NCBI GenBank assembly: GCA_010912705.1
Contig: POWB01000006.1
Coordinates: forward strand, 117,602 to 181,601
Reading direction: 5' to 3'
DNA from: Halochromatium sp.
GTDB lineage: Bacteria; Pseudomonadota; Gammaproteobacteria; Chromatiales; Chromatiaceae
Length of the DNA: 64,000 nt
Shown here: piece after piece, positions 37,525-47,689 of the stretch
Layout: each line of letters begins with the position of its first letter
How positions within the stretch are numbered: position 1 is the stretch's first letter
Notes under the pieces: generated by a model
Databases searched by the model: none
What the model saw: the letters and a program-made list of their open reading frames with translations, nothing else
Told to the model about the DNA's origin: nothing
Position numbers and translations under genes: made by a program

Positions 37525-40500
37525 TCAGCCACGCAGTGCGTTTTGCACCAGTACCGTTGCCTCTGCGGCAGGCAGTGCCCGCGCGAACAGCCAGCCTTGA
37601 CCAACCTGGACGCCGAGATCACGCAGCGTGCTCGCCTGCTGCTCGTCTTCGATCCCTTCGGCGAGCACCTGTTTGTCGAGCGCTACACCCAGACCGACGA
37701 TGGTCTTGACGATCTCCCTAGGCTCGCGTCCAGCGTCGAGGCGCATCACGAATGATCGGTCGATCTTCAGCGTGTGAAACGGAAAACGATGCAGGTAGGC
37801 GAGTGAGGAGTAGCCGGTGCCGAAGTCGTCGATCGAGATCTTCAAGCCGAGGTTGGCGAGCGCCTTGAGGATCTCCGTGGTCTGCTGTGGGTTGTCCATT
37901 GCCATGCTCTCGGTGACCTCGAGCTTGTAACGGCCGGGTGCCACGGGACCGAGCTGCTGAATGATCTTGGCGGCATCGGCGAGCAGGTCGGTCTCGGTGA
38001 ATTGGCGCCCTGAGAGGTTGACCGCGAGCTCGCCCTTGAAACCGAGCTGATCCCAGGCCACCAGTTGGCGGACCGCCTCGAACAGGGCCCACTGGCCGAT
38101 GGCATTGATCTGCCCGCTTTCCTCGGCGAAGGGGATGAACTCACCGGGCATGATCTGACCACGCTCCGGATGTTGCCAGCGGATCAGCGCCTCGAAGCCG
38201 AGCAGACGTCGGTCGGCGAGGGCGACGAAGGGTTGATAGTGGAGCTGGAACTGGTTACCGTCGGCCAGGGCGCGGTCTATATTGTCGGCTAGCCAGCGGC
38301 GTGAGGTTTCCAGCTGCTGCATGGCCGGGTCATAGCGTTGCGGCTGGCCGGTGGGCGTTTGTCGTGCCTTGGTCAGCGCCAGGGTGGCTGCTGCGAGCAG
38401 CTCGTCGGTACTGCTCAGCCCCTGCGCGCTATGGGCTTGGCTGATGCTGATCGGGATGGACTTCTGATCGGCGTCGAGCTGGAAGGGGTCTGCGACCAGC
38501 TGTTGAGCCCGCTCGGCCAAGCTCAGCGTATCCGGTCCACGGAAGGCGAGCGCGAACTGGTCTGCCCCGAGCCGAGAGACCAGGATGCCATCTGCCTTGA
38601 GCTTGGCCAAGCGGCTGGCGAGCTGGGTCAAGACCGCGTTACCGCCGAGCTGACCATGGTCCTCATTGATGGCGCGGAAGCCATCGATGTCGAGCAGCAC
38701 CAGGCCAATGTCGGGCACTTGATTGAGCTGGGTGTGATCCGGTTGTGGCTGATCCGGCTGGGTATGATCTGGCTGTGGCTGATCTGCCTGGATGTGATCC
38801 GGCTGTGGCTGATCCGTGCGCACGAAACGCTGCGCTGAGCTGAGCCATTGGTTGACGCGATCGGTAAAGAGTTCGCGATTGGCGAGGCCGGTCAGACGGT
38901 CGTGTAGGGCGTCGAAGGCGACCTGACGCTCGAGCCGTTTCTGTTCGGTCAGGTCGGTGAGTGAGCCGGCCATGCGCACGGGCTGATCGCCTTCACGCAC
39001 CGCAACCCCGCGGATCAGAAGCCACCGCGGCTCGCCGCCGCGCTCGAGGGCGACGAGACGGTTGAACTGGCCAGTCTGACCGCTCAGGTGTGCCGCCAGC
39101 TCTTGCTCAGATTCCGCTCGCTCAACCTGATCGAGGAGACCAAACAGCTGGCCGATGCTAGGTGCCCGGTTTGCGGGTGCGCAGTCGGACGTTGCTGTCG
39201 GGCTGGCCTGCTGTGGTGCCTGGAGTCCTGATGCCTGCCCGAGCATCGACTCGGTGGGCTGGTGCGCTGCCCCGGCCTTGCCATTGGGCTGCTTGCCATT
39301 GGGCTGCTGCTTGTGCTCCAACCGAGGTGTGCGCTCGGGCTCAGCCTCAGCAGCCAGCCCGAGCAGATCGCGGGCGCGGGCTGAGAGGTAAACGGCGTCA
39401 TTTGGGATGTCCCAGTCCCAGAGTCCGTCGTTGGCGCCGGTTGCGGCGAGGGCATAGCGTTGCTCACTGGCGCGCAGTGCCTGCTCCGCCTGCCGGCGTG
39501 AGTGGGTGTCGAGGCGGGCGCGCCAGGTCAGCCCGGAGCCTCCCGCCAACGTGAGCGCGACCAACGGAAAGACCATCGAGACGATCTGCTGCTGTTGCAC
39601 CAGTAAGAGCTGCGACAGGCCGATGATGGCAAGTCCTATCAGCGCCAGTATCAGGATGGCGCGCACTGGGCTGAGTTTGGCGACCAATGCCACGGCGACT
39701 AGCGGTAGGAGCAGGATCAGCAGCAGCACGATAGGCGCGCCCCAGATTGGGCGCTCGAGCCAGCGCTCGGTCATCAGATTATCGAGCACAGTCGCGACGC
39801 GTTCCACGCCCGGTAACAGGGGGTCGAACGGCGAGAGGTTGCGGTCGTTGGTGCCCAAGGCGGTGCCGCCGATCAGCACAATGCGGCCCTTGAAGCGCGC
39901 TGGATCGATGCGTCCAAAGGCATAGTCGGCGAGCGAGTAGGTGGGGAAGGTCGCCGCGGGGCCATAGTAATTGACCCACTGCCGTGAGTGGGCGTCGATG
40001 GGCACCTGGGTCGCACCGATCTCGATGCGATCGGCGATGCGCGCCTCGACCCTGTTCCAAGGCGTCCCGGACAGCTGCGCAGCGGAGACGATGGCGAGAC
40101 TTGGCAGCCATTCGCCATCGAATGGCAACGCCGGTAGATCGTAGCGTAGGGCGCCATCGGTGGTGGTCAGTGCGCTGACATGTCCGAGCGCTTGTGCGGC
40201 CTCGGCAAGCGCTGGGATGGGGGCCAGCACCCCGTTCGGCGCCAGCTCGATCAGGGCGCCTTGATCTTGGTTGCGGTAGCGCAGATAGGCGCTGTCGAGC
40301 AGTGGGCCGCTGGTCAGTCCGGACGAGGAGGCTTGTGCGGCCTCATCGGGGAGGGCGTAGGCGAGCAGGACGTTCTGTGCCCTTGCCATCGCCGCAGCGA
40401 AGGCTTGGTCGGCTGCCTCGCCATGCGCTGAGGGTTCGGAAAACAGCATGTCGAAGATGATCGTGGCCGCGCCGTCGGCCTGCAAGCGATCGACGACCTG

Positions 40501-40797
40501 GGCGAGGATGCGCCGATCGATCGGTAGGCTGCCGATCTCGCGGATGCTGGGGTCATCGATGAGCAAGAGCGCAATGGCCGGCTCGCCTCCAGCCTCGGCG
40601 GGGGCAAGTGGACCGCGGGCGCGAATCTGTGCGTCGAGGACCTGACCCTCGAGGTTCTGCAGCAATGGGATATGCTCGCGCAGACCCCAGCCCAGGAACG
40701 TGATCAGGATCGCGAGCAGTGCGAGGCTGAGGTAGCCGATGCCCGCGAGCCCTGGCTTGATCGCCGATCGAGTCGGCTGCTGCCGTGCCTCGGCCAT
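37525..40797 (-). CDS. CHASE2-PAS-GGDEF-EAL cyclic-di-GMP protein
   Basis: The order is an N-terminal helix (20-42), a periplasmic CHASE2 sensor (about 45-330: IALLLIDDPSIREIG, RPIWGAP at the end), three membrane helices (330-420), a PAS domain (about 440-625), GGDEF (about 645-800) and EAL (about 830-1085). The EAL part keeps EALIRWQHP, NLSGRQF, EVTESM, DDFGTGYSSL and LAEGIED, so phosphodiesterase activity is likely. The GGDEF signature reads GADQF, so cyclase activity is unlikely. Tandem repeats enlarge the PAS domain and the loop after the first GGDEF helix. FecR gene lies three bases upstream, a pairing seen in many genomes for CHASE2 proteins. Confidence 0.88.
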   Translation of the reverse strand: MAEARQQPTRSAIKPGLAGIGYLSLALLAILITFLGWGLREHIPLLQNLEGQVLDAQIRARGPLAPAEAGGEPAIALLLIDDPSIREIGSLPIDRRILAQVVDRLQADGAATIIFDMLFSEPSAHGEAADQAFAAAMARAQNVLLAYALPDEAAQASSSGLTSGPLLDSAYLRYRNQDQGALIELAPNGVLAPIPALAEAAQALGHVSALTTTDGALRYDLPALPFDGEWLPSLAIVSAAQLSGTPWNRVEARIADRIEIGATQVPIDAHSRQWVNYYGPAATFPTYSLADYAFGRIDPARFKGRIVLIGGTALGTNDRNLSPFDPLLPGVERVATVLDNLMTERWLERPIWGAPIVLLLILLLPLVAVALVAKLSPVRAILILALIGLAIIGLSQLLLVQQQQIVSMVFPLVALTLAGGSGLTWRARLDTHSRRQAEQALRASEQRYALAATGANDGLWDWDIPNDAVYLSARARDLLGLAAEAEPERTPRLEHKQQPNGKQPNGKAGAAHQPTESMLGQASGLQAPQQASPTATSDCAPANRAPSIGQLFGLLDQVERAESEQELAAHLSGQTGQFNRLVALERGGEPRWLLIRGVAVREGDQPVRMAGSLTDLTEQKRLERQVAFDALHDRLTGLANRELFTDRVNQWLSSAQRFVRTDQPQPDHIQADQPQPDHTQPDQPQPDHTQLNQVPDIGLVLLDIDGFRAINEDHGQLGGNAVLTQLASRLAKLKADGILVSRLGADQFALAFRGPDTLSLAERAQQLVADPFQLDADQKSIPISISQAHSAQGLSSTDELLAAATLALTKARQTPTGQPQRYDPAMQQLETSRRWLADNIDRALADGNQFQLHYQPFVALADRRLLGFEALIRWQHPERGQIMPGEFIPFAEESGQINAIGQWALFEAVRQLVAWDQLGFKGELAVNLSGRQFTETDLLADAAKIIQQLGPVAPGRYKLEVTESMAMDNPQQTTEILKALANLGLKISIDDFGTGYSSLAYLHRFPFHTLKIDRSFVMRLDAGREPREIVKTIVGLGVALDKQVLAEGIEDEQQASTLRDLGVQVGQGWLFARALPAAEATVLVQNALRG
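38731..38820. repeat. Three 30-bp repeats inside the GGDEF domain
   Basis: Three adjacent 30-bp units (38731-38760, 38761-38790, 38791-38820) share the core TGTGGCTGATC. On the coding strand they give QPDHTQ-type 10-residue repeats in the loop between the first helix and the first strand of the GGDEF domain. A further 15-bp duplication (TTGCCATTGGGCTGC at 39278-39292 and 39293-39307) lies in the PAS domain of the same gene. Confidence 0.85.
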
Positions 40798-40800
40798 CGT

Positions 40801-41568
40801 CTAAATGCCGCTCAGGCGTTCGAGCATGGCATTGACCCGCTTGGCGCCCCACACCTTGGGCTGATCGCAGCCTAGGTTGAGGCGGCAATCGATACCCTGG
40901 TTGGGTTGGTCGAGCACGAAGCGTGTGGCGCCCTGTGCGTCCGTTTGCTGACGAGTTGTTTGCTGACGAGCTGTTTGCGGACTGGCTGTGGTGACCGGCG
41001 TGACCGAGATCGACCCTGAGCTGATATGGATCTCGGAGGTCTGATCGGGATTAACGGCGACCTGAAATTCAGTGCCGCGAACGGCAGTCACCGAGCTTCG
41101 GCTGCGCACCGACCAGGACTTCTCCTCGCCGGGAGTGACCTGTTGGCCGATGAGGCCGGTCGCGAGCATCAACTGGACCTGGGTGAGCTGTTTAGCCTGA
41201 TGCGTGAAGAGTTCGCTGACGAAGGCGGAGGGCTTGGTATTGACTGCGGCCTCCTCGGTGAGTTGCTCGATGGTCATGCGCGACGCATCACTGACGATAA
41301 CCACGGAGTTATCCGGGAAGCGCAATTTGGCACGTCCGGGCGAGTGGGTGCGAATCTCGGCACCCTGCTGCAGCTGCAAGCCGACCGCCAGGGCGGTCGT
41401 CTTGCCATTGGCAATGACCTCACCGCTGCCTCGCAGTGCGATCACCTCGACCATGGGCGCGGCGAGTAGGTTGTTGCTCAGTAACAGAAAGAGGAGGGTT
41501 GGGAGGAGGACTGGAAGCAGGGGGTAGGGCGAACAGGTCCGGGCAAGCAAAAAACGGGGCATACGCAT
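40801..41568 (-). CDS. FecR-domain periplasmic protein
   Basis: After a long hydrophobic signal segment (LLPVLLPTLLFLLLSNNLLA) comes a FecR domain: IALRGSGEVIANGKTT, AEIRTHSPGRAKLRFPDNS, then SRSSVTAVRGTEFQVAV. The 255-residue protein lacks the LysM region of longer relatives. FecR-domain proteins beside CHASE2 adenylate cyclases or c-di-GMP enzymes are thought to form envelope sensing pairs; the ligand is unknown. A 15-bp duplication (40944-40973) gives the repeat TARQQTTRQQ. The gene is followed after three bases by the CHASE2-EAL gene and is probably co-transcribed with it. Confidence 0.8.
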   Translation of the reverse strand: MRMPRFLLARTCSPYPLLPVLLPTLLFLLLSNNLLAAPMVEVIALRGSGEVIANGKTTALAVGLQLQQGAEIRTHSPGRAKLRFPDNSVVIVSDASRMTIEQLTEEAAVNTKPSAFVSELFTHQAKQLTQVQLMLATGLIGQQVTPGEEKSWSVRSRSSVTAVRGTEFQVAVNPDQTSEIHISSGSISVTPVTTASPQTARQQTTRQQTDAQGATRFVLDQPNQGIDCRLNLGCDQPKVWGAKRVNAMLERLSGI

Positions 41569-41650
41569 GGCGATGTCTCGATGGGTAGTTGCGGAGCAAG
41601 CATGAAGCTAACCCTTGACCTGTACTCAATGCAAGGCGAGTCTGGAGATA

Positions 41651-41671
41651 GTGAGTGGTGAGTGGTGAGTG
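41651..41671. repeat. Three 7-bp units GTGAGTG
   Basis: Three perfect tandem copies lie in the gap between the FecR gene and the nuclease-fold gene. A fourth, partial copy follows (GTGTG). The array lies upstream of the preferred ATG at 41692, so a GTG start inside it is not needed. Confidence 0.75.
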
Positions 41672-41691
41672 GTGTGTTTAGGTCAACATTG

Positions 41692-42162
41692 ATGCGCCGT
41701 CCGCGTTGGCTTGTGCTGGTCATGGTGCTGGCGCTGCCGACGATCGCTTTGCTGCGTCAGTGGCTATGCCATGCGGCGGTTGAGGGCGAGGTGACTGCTG
41801 TGCCGAGTGCGCAGGTATTGCGCGTCGGTGAAACGCGGGTGAGGCTGAACGAGGTGGTGGTGACGAGAGAGCCGGCCGCCGCGCGCGAGGCTCGTCGCTA
41901 TCTGCAGCAGCAGTTGCTAGGCCAGTCGCTGCGCTGCCGCGGTTGCCGAAGAGGTGAGAGCGCTGTGATCAGCGGCTGGTGTGAGTTGCCCGATGGGACT
42001 CGGGTGGGGCGTCTCTTGGTCGAGGCCGGCTTTGCTCGCGATTGTCCGGCAGCCTCTGGTGGCCAGCATGCGGCCTTTGAGGCTCTGGGTGCTGAGTCGA
42101 TTCCGTTGCCGGATCGCTGCCGACCTTGGATGCGACGCGGCCCGAGACCGCCGATTCGCTAG
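41692..42162 (+). CDS. Thermonuclease-fold (SNase-like) protein, probably degenerate
   Basis: A signal-anchor helix (WLVLVMVLALPTIALL) is followed by an OB-fold of the staphylococcal nuclease type: GEVTAVPSAQVLRVGETRVRLNEV near residue 30 and GTRVGRLLVEAGFARDCP near 110. Several active-site residues of true nucleases are not clear: the Asp/Glu after RVRL are replaced by VVVTREP and I cannot place the second Arg. So it may bind rather than cut nucleic acid, or do something else at the envelope. ATG at 41692 has AGG about 10 bases upstream. Cys pairs (CRGCRRG, GWCELP, DCP, DRC) may form disulfides. Confidence 0.6.
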   Translation: MRRPRWLVLVMVLALPTIALLRQWLCHAAVEGEVTAVPSAQVLRVGETRVRLNEVVVTREPAAAREARRYLQQQLLGQSLRCRGCRRGESAVISGWCELPDGTRVGRLLVEAGFARDCPAASGGQHAAFEALGAESIPLPDRCRPWMRRGPRPPIR

Positions 42163-42189
42163 CCACTAAGGGCGTCTGCGGAATATCGT

Positions 42190-42229
42190 CTTCCCGATTT
42201 GAGCGCCAGGGTAGGCGATCCTCGGGAAG
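42190..42229. terminator. Hairpin between the nuclease-fold gene and rpmG
   Basis: CTTCCCGA (42190-42197) pairs with TCGGGAAG (42222-42229), and an inner CGCC (42204-42207) pairs with GGCG (42213-42216). It sits between convergent gene ends and could stop both transcripts. No T run follows. Confidence 0.5.
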
Positions 42230-42247
42230 TAGAAAGTAAGTAGACCG

Positions 42248-42415
42248 CTACTTAATCTTGCCTTCCTTGTACATCACGTGCTGGCGAACAACCGGATCAT
42301 ACTTCTTGATCTCCATCTTGCCCGGTTGATTGCGCTTGTTCTTGGTCGTGGTATAGAAATGCCCGGTTCCAGCGCTGGAGTTCAGGCGAATCTTATCGCG
42401 TGCGGCCTTGGCCAT
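42248..42415 (-). CDS. rpmG: 50S ribosomal protein L33
   Basis: Translation of the minus strand from ATG 42415 gives a 55-residue protein with [16 protein letters not shown] and [15 protein letters not shown], an end-to-end match to bacterial L33. It lacks the CxxC zinc pairs of the C+ form, so it is the zinc-free C- type usual in gammaproteobacteria. It follows rpmB after 41 bases, the standard rpmB-rpmG operon. Confidence 0.96.
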   Translation of the reverse strand: MAKAARDKIRLNSSAGTGHFYTTTKNKRNQPGKMEIKKYDPVVRQHVMYKEGKIK

Positions 42416-42456
42416 GGTTGCTCGCTCCTAGAGGTTGATTCAGTGTCGGCGCTGGC

Positions 42457-42693
42457 TTAGACGCGCTCGCCGCGCTGGCGCATGTCAGCAAGCACGGAGT
42501 CGATACCAAGCTTGTCGATGACGCGCATGCCCTTGGTGGAGATGCGCAGGCGAACCCAGCGATTCTCGCTCTCGACCCAGAAGCGATGGTAGTGCAGGTT
42601 GGGCAGGAACCGGCGCTTGGTCTTGTTATGGGCGTGAGAGACATTATTACCGGTCAGCGGCCGTTTGCCGGTGACCTGACAGATCTTGGACAT
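42457..42693 (-). CDS. rpmB: 50S ribosomal protein L28
   Basis: From ATG 42693 the 78-residue product reads [20 protein letters not shown] and continues through [20 protein letters not shown] to [18 protein letters not shown], matching L28 in full and in length. The frame is open further upstream, but the homologous start is clear. Confidence 0.97.
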   Translation of the reverse strand: MSKICQVTGKRPLTGNNVSHAHNKTKRRFLPNLHYHRFWVESENRWVRLRISTKGMRVIDKLGIDSVLADMRQRGERV

Positions 42694-43012
42694 GGTGGTG
42701 CAGGGCTCCGATGCGAGTGGTCTTTGCGGCGATGGGGCGGGCGAGTCCTTGAGCCTCGAGCCGACCGCTGCCGCAATGTGCGCCGCCGACGCAGGACGAT
42801 GCACAGGTGACGACGAACGCGAAATACTAAGCCGGTAAACGCTAATGGAAAACGCGGCGAGCGTCAACTCCTATAATCGTCAAATCGTGATCGTCAAATC
42901 GGCCATTAACGGCGCTGGGCGTCTGAAAGTAGCCCCAACTCGGCAAGTGGTGAGTCAAGATCACTGCCCAACTCACGAGGTCGGAGCAAGCGCAGTGGTT
43001 CCACCCATGGTG
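42694..43012. promoter_or_regulatory. rpmB upstream region with 12-bp direct repeats
   Basis: These 319 bases between the rpmB start and the radC end hold no credible gene. ATCGTCAAATCG occurs at 42876-42887 and 42890-42901, 14 bases apart. On the minus strand this places TTGACG boxes in tandem; one is followed after 16 bases by TATAGG, a possible sigma-70 promoter of the ribosomal operon. Confidence 0.4.
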
Positions 43013-43690
43013 CTAAATCAGCCCACGCTCGGCGAACGAGGTGCCGTCTTGCTCGCCGACGATGATGTGATCGAGTACACGCACATCGATGAGCTCGAGT
43101 GCGTCTTTTAGGCGCTTGGTAATGCGCAGATCGGCCTGGCTGGGCTCGGCGACGCCGCTGGGATGATTGTGGGCGAAGATCACCGCGGCGGCATTCCAGC
43201 GGATCGCCTCCTTGACTACCTCGCGTGGATGCACGCTGGCGCCATCGATGGTGCCGCGGAACAGCTCCTGATACTCGATCACGCGGTGGCGGTTATCGAG
43301 GAAGAGGCAGGCGAAGACCTCGTGTGAGAGGCCGCGTAGACGCAGCTTGAGATAGTCGCGCGTGGCATCCGGGCTGGTGAGGACATCGCGACCGGTCAGC
43401 TCCTCGCGCAGATAGCGGCGGTTGATCTCCATCACCGCCTGTAGCTGCGCATACTTGGCATCGCCGAGGCCCTTGGCCTTGCAGAAATCGCGCTGGCTTG
43501 CGGCGAGCAGGCCAGCCAGACCACCGAAGGTCTTGATCAGATCACGGGCCAGATCGATGGCGCTCTTGCCGGCGATACCGGTGCGCAGAAAGATGGCCAG
43601 CAGCTCGGCATCGGTAAGCGACTGGGCACCGCGCTTGAGCAATTTCTCGCGCGGGCGTTCGTCCTCGGGCATGTCGGTGATCTTGGTCAT
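43013..43690 (-). CDS. radC: RadC-family JAB/MPN domain protein
   Basis: The 225-residue protein has the N-terminal helix-hairpin-helix part ([20 protein letters not shown]) and the JAB metalloprotease-like motif [14 protein letters not shown] with the upstream Glu in [11 protein letters not shown]. Despite its name RadC is not clearly a DNA-repair enzyme; its function is unsettled. I chose ATG 43690; the longer start at 43696 would be TTG. It is divergent from coaBC, the usual gammaproteobacterial order. Confidence 0.9.
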   Translation of the reverse strand: MTKITDMPEDERPREKLLKRGAQSLTDAELLAIFLRTGIAGKSAIDLARDLIKTFGGLAGLLAASQRDFCKAKGLGDAKYAQLQAVMEINRRYLREELTGRDVLTSPDATRDYLKLRLRGLSHEVFACLFLDNRHRVIEYQELFRGTIDGASVHPREVVKEAIRWNAAAVIFAHNHPSGVAEPSQADLRITKRLKDALELIDVRVLDHIIVGEQDGTSFAERGLI

Positions 43691-43863
43691 GAGCAAGGGT
43701 CTCTTGGTGGGGGCAATGCCATGGAATCAGCGAGGCGAGGCTGAGGGTACGAGACTCTGCCGGTGGCTCCAACAGGAATCTGGGGTAATGGCTTGCCCAT
43801 AGATCCATTCGCAGGGCAGGTCGACGAGGCTGCAGACAGCGGCCGATCGAGTATGATTGAGCT

Positions 43864-45339
43864 ATGACAGGTTTGAGAACAGGTTTGAGCCAGCCAGCGA
43901 TGTCAGCAGCTTCTGAATCAAGTGCCTTGAATGCTCCGGTTCGCGTGCTGCTTGGCATCAGCGGCGGCATCTCGGCCTACAAGAGCGCCGATCTCGTGCG
44001 GCGTCTGATCGAGCGCGGTGCTGAGGTACGGGTGGTCATGACGCAGGCGGCACAGGCCTTTATCACGCCATTGACCCTGCAAGCGCTCAGTGGCCATCCG
44101 GTGCGCACGGATCTGCTGAGCCCGGAGGCCGAGGCGGGGATGGATCATATCGCTTTGGCGCGCTGGGCCGATCAGGTGCTGATCGCGCCAGCGACCGCTG
44201 ATCTGATTGCGCGCCTGGCCTGCGGGCTGGCCGATGATCTGCTGACCACGCTGGTGTTGGCGACTGAGGCGCCGGTGGCGATTGCGCCGGCGATGAACCA
44301 TCAGATGTGGGCGCATCCGGCAACCCAGGAGAATGTGGAGCGCTTGGCTGCGCGCGGGGTGCGGATGATCGGTCCCGCGGTTGGCGAGCAGGCCTGTGGC
44401 GAGCAGGGTGCTGGTCGGATGGAGGAGCCGGTCGCGATCGCAGAGGCGGTTTTAGGCGCTCATGGTTTAGGCGCTGATCAGGCGACTCATGATGCAGCCC
44501 AGGGTGGCGCCGAGGCTGAGGCCCGCGCTGGAGTCCAAGCGACACGCGCTGGAGCCCAAGCGGCAACGCTAGCAGCCAAACGGGCACAGCAACGGCAGGA
44601 TGCCGTTTCGAGCCGCGCTGGTGCTGGTTCAGCTGACCCTGAGCGGATGCTGCAGACGACAACATTCTCCAGCGGCCATCCGCTTTCCGGGCGACGGGTG
44701 CTGATGACGGTGGGCTCAACGCGCGAAGCGATTGACCCGGTGCGTTTCATCGGCAATCGCAGCTCAGGCAAGATGGGCTATGCGCTCGCCGAAGCACTGC
44801 GCGCCTGTGGTGCGCAGGTCATGCTGATTGCTGGGCCGACCAGCGTCCCGGCGCCGGTCGAGATGATGCGAGTGGATGTTGAGTCAGCGCTGCAGATGCG
44901 GGTTGCGGTGATGGCGCAGGTGCAGACCTGTGATCTGTTCATCGCCACCGCGGCCGTGGCAGATTATCGCCCTGAAGCGCCAGTCGAGGGCAAGATTAAG
45001 AAGACCGACGCTGCAATGACGCTGACCTTGGTGCGCAATCCCGATATCCTGGCCGAGGTCGCAGCCTTGCCAAAGCCGCCATTCACGGTCGGTTTTGCCG
45101 CCGAGACCGATGATCTCGAAGGCCATGCACGGGATAAGCTCGAGGCCAAGCAGCTATCGATGATCGCCGCCAATCGCGTCGGCGACGGACCGGGTGGCTT
45201 CGAGTCTGATAAGAACGCGCTCATCTGCCTCTGGCCTGACGGCGGCCGGCGTGAGCTGCCCATGATGTCTAAACCAGCGCTGGCCACGGCGCTCGCTGAT
45301 TTGATCGCCGAACGCTATGCTGCACAGTCTACAGGTTAA
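43864..45339 (+). CDS. coaBC: Bifunctional phosphopantothenoylcysteine decarboxylase / phosphopantothenate-cysteine ligase
   Basis: The CoaC half (about 20-195) has [18 protein letters not shown], the [14 protein letters not shown] motif and the catalytic-Cys segment [13 protein letters not shown]. The CoaB half (about 275-490) has [18 protein letters not shown] and [19 protein letters not shown]. It turns 4'-phosphopantothenate into phosphopantetheine using CTP and cysteine. The 491 residues exceed the usual 400 because of an Ala/Gln-rich linker (about 200-275) with a 21-bp duplication at 44524-44565. dut starts inside its end. Confidence 0.93.
   Translation: MTGLRTGLSQPAMSAASESSALNAPVRVLLGISGGISAYKSADLVRRLIERGAEVRVVMTQAAQAFITPLTLQALSGHPVRTDLLSPEAEAGMDHIALARWADQVLIAPATADLIARLACGLADDLLTTLVLATEAPVAIAPAMNHQMWAHPATQENVERLAARGVRMIGPAVGEQACGEQGAGRMEEPVAIAEAVLGAHGLGADQATHDAAQGGAEAEARAGVQATRAGAQAATLAAKRAQQRQDAVSSRAGAGSADPERMLQTTTFSSGHPLSGRRVLMTVGSTREAIDPVRFIGNRSSGKMGYALAEALRACGAQVMLIAGPTSVPAPVEMMRVDVESALQMRVAVMAQVQTCDLFIATAAVADYRPEAPVEGKIKKTDAAMTLTLVRNPDILAEVAALPKPPFTVGFAAETDDLEGHARDKLEAKQLSMIAANRVGDGPGGFESDKNALICLWPDGGRRELPMMSKPALATALADLIAERYAAQSTG
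44524..44565 (+). repeat. Two 21-bp repeats in the coaBC linker
   Basis: Two adjacent 21-bp units (44524-44544 and 44545-44565) differ at only two positions. They encode [14 protein letters not shown] in the linker joining the decarboxylase and ligase halves. The repeat keeps frame. Confidence 0.75.
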
Positions 45340-45775
45340 GGTCTTGGATGAACGGCTGGGTGGCGAATTCCCGCTGCCGGCCTATGCGACTGCCGGCTCC
45401 GCGGGGCTGGATCTGCGGGCGATGCTAGAATCGCCGCTCGAGCTGGCCGCTGGCGCCGTTGAGCTGATCCCAACTGGGCTGGCGATCCACATCGCTGATC
45501 CTGGGCTGGCGGCGATGATCCTGCCGCGCTCAGGGCTCGGCCATCAGCATGGCATCGTGCTCGGTAACCTGGTCGGGCTGATCGACTCTGACTATCAAGG
45601 CCAACTGATGGTCTCTTGCTGGAACCGCGGTGCCGAGTCGTTCCGCATCGAGATCGGCGAGCGCATCGCGCAGCTGGTTTTGGTACCGGTGGTGCATGCC
45701 GAGCTCGAGCTGGTGACCGCGTTTGATCAGAGCTTGCGCGGCGAGGGCGGTTTTGGCCATAGCGGTCGGCATTGA
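45317..45775 (+). CDS. dut: dUTP diphosphatase
   Basis: All five trimeric dUTPase motifs are present: AGLDLRAM (motif 1), LPRSGLG (2), [10 protein letters not shown] (3), [11 protein letters not shown] (4) and [10 protein letters not shown] (5, P-loop like). It hydrolyses dUTP to dUMP, keeping uracil out of DNA and feeding dTMP synthesis. The start overlaps coaBC by 23 bases; it fits the family N-terminus ([20 protein letters not shown]). coaBC-dut-argB is close to the gammaproteobacterial order, with algC absent between dut and argB. Confidence 0.95.
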   Translation: MLHSLQVKVLDERLGGEFPLPAYATAGSAGLDLRAMLESPLELAAGAVELIPTGLAIHIADPGLAAMILPRSGLGHQHGIVLGNLVGLIDSDYQGQLMVSCWNRGAESFRIEIGERIAQLVLVPVVHAELELVTAFDQSLRGEGGFGHSGRH

Positions 45776-45780
45776 GGCGA

Positions 45781-45915
45781 TTGCCTTTAAATCTGATACC
45801 GATCGGTGACCTTTCCTCCAGCCAGACTGCGTGGCCGCATGAACCCTCAAATCCCGCTGCCTGCGGCACCAGCCTTATTGGCCATTGCCTTAACCAGATA
45901 CTGATCAGTTAACCT
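45781..45915 (+). promoter_or_regulatory. argB leader with two related palindromic blocks
   Basis: Two similar stretches of about 30 bases start at 45781 and 45886 with TTGCCTTTAAATCTGATACC and TTGCCTTAACCAGATACTGA. Each contains a perfect 10-bp palindrome: ACCGATCGGT (45798-45807) and ACTGATCAGT (45900-45909). They could be paired operator sites for argB or old repeat copies. They do not look like the known arginine-repressor box. Confidence 0.4.
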
Positions 45916-45917
45916 GA

Positions 45918-46823
<906 letters not shown>

Positions 46824-46832
46824 GGCACTGCG

Positions 46833-47495
46833 CTACTTTGAGCCTTCACCGTCCAAACTTCCATACTCAGCTCGATAATCCGCCAACGCAGCAAGCGTCT
46901 CCTTAGCGAGACCGCTCTCATCGACGTACTGGATTAAATCGTCCAAGTTCACGATGCTCTGCACTGGGATGCCGTAGTGCTCGCGTGCCTCCTGCACCGC
47001 GGAGCCTTGGCCGGCACCACGCTCTTGCCGATCCAGTGCGATAATCACGCCGGCGAGCCGGGCGCCGGCCTGCTCGATCAAGGCTGCAGATTCGCGCACC
47101 GAGGTGCCGGCGGTGATCACATCATCGATCAGCAGCACATCGCCACTGAGCGGGCTGCCGACGATGACGCCGCCTTCGCCATGGTCTTTGGCCTCCTTGC
47201 GATTGAAGGCGAACGGCGTCTCGCGGCCGTGCTCATGGGCGAGCGCGATGGCCGTAGCCGCGGCGAGCGGGATGCCCTTGTAAGCGGGGCCGAAGAGGAC
47301 GTCGGTGTGTAGGCCGGTGGCAATGATGGCTTGGGCGTAAAAATGTCCGAGCTTGCCTAATCTGGCGCCGGTATCAAAGCCACCGGCATTAAAAAAGTAG
47401 GGGCTGATGCGACCCGACTTGAGGGTGAAGCTGCCGAAGCGCAGGACGCCGGCCTCGATCGCGAAGCGGAGGAAGTCTCGTTGATAGGAATGCAT
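46833..47495 (-). CDS. pyrE: Orotate phosphoribosyltransferase
   Basis: The 220-residue protein has the PRPP-binding loop [16 protein letters not shown], the [11 protein letters not shown] loop and the [13 protein letters not shown] flexible catalytic loop with Lys. It makes OMP from orotate and PRPP in pyrimidine synthesis. It converges on argB with nine bases between the stops. Confidence 0.94.
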   Translation of the reverse strand: MHSYQRDFLRFAIEAGVLRFGSFTLKSGRISPYFFNAGGFDTGARLGKLGHFYAQAIIATGLHTDVLFGPAYKGIPLAAATAIALAHEHGRETPFAFNRKEAKDHGEGGVIVGSPLSGDVLLIDDVITAGTSVRESAALIEQAGARLAGVIIALDRQERGAGQGSAVQEAREHYGIPVQSIVNLDDLIQYVDESGLAKETLAALADYRAEYGSLDGEGSK

Positions 47496-47689
47496 GGCGC
47501 CGTTTGGTCTCTGTCGTCGTTACCTGATCGGCATGATAGCCTGAGCTCGGACTTGCGTCCGCGGCCGAGATGCCTGTTGAGGGGTTGGCCTAGTCGGTGT
47601 TGCTGTCCAGGGTTGTGTTGGTGCGGGAGATGGCCGGCGAGAGCGCTGGCTAGCCCGCGCAGCTGGTCAGCGCCAGGTCTGCAAGGGCG

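Noticed and set aside
43690..43696. TTG at 43696 as the radC start
   Set aside because: ATG two codons later fits the family N-terminus equally well, so the rarer codon is not needed.
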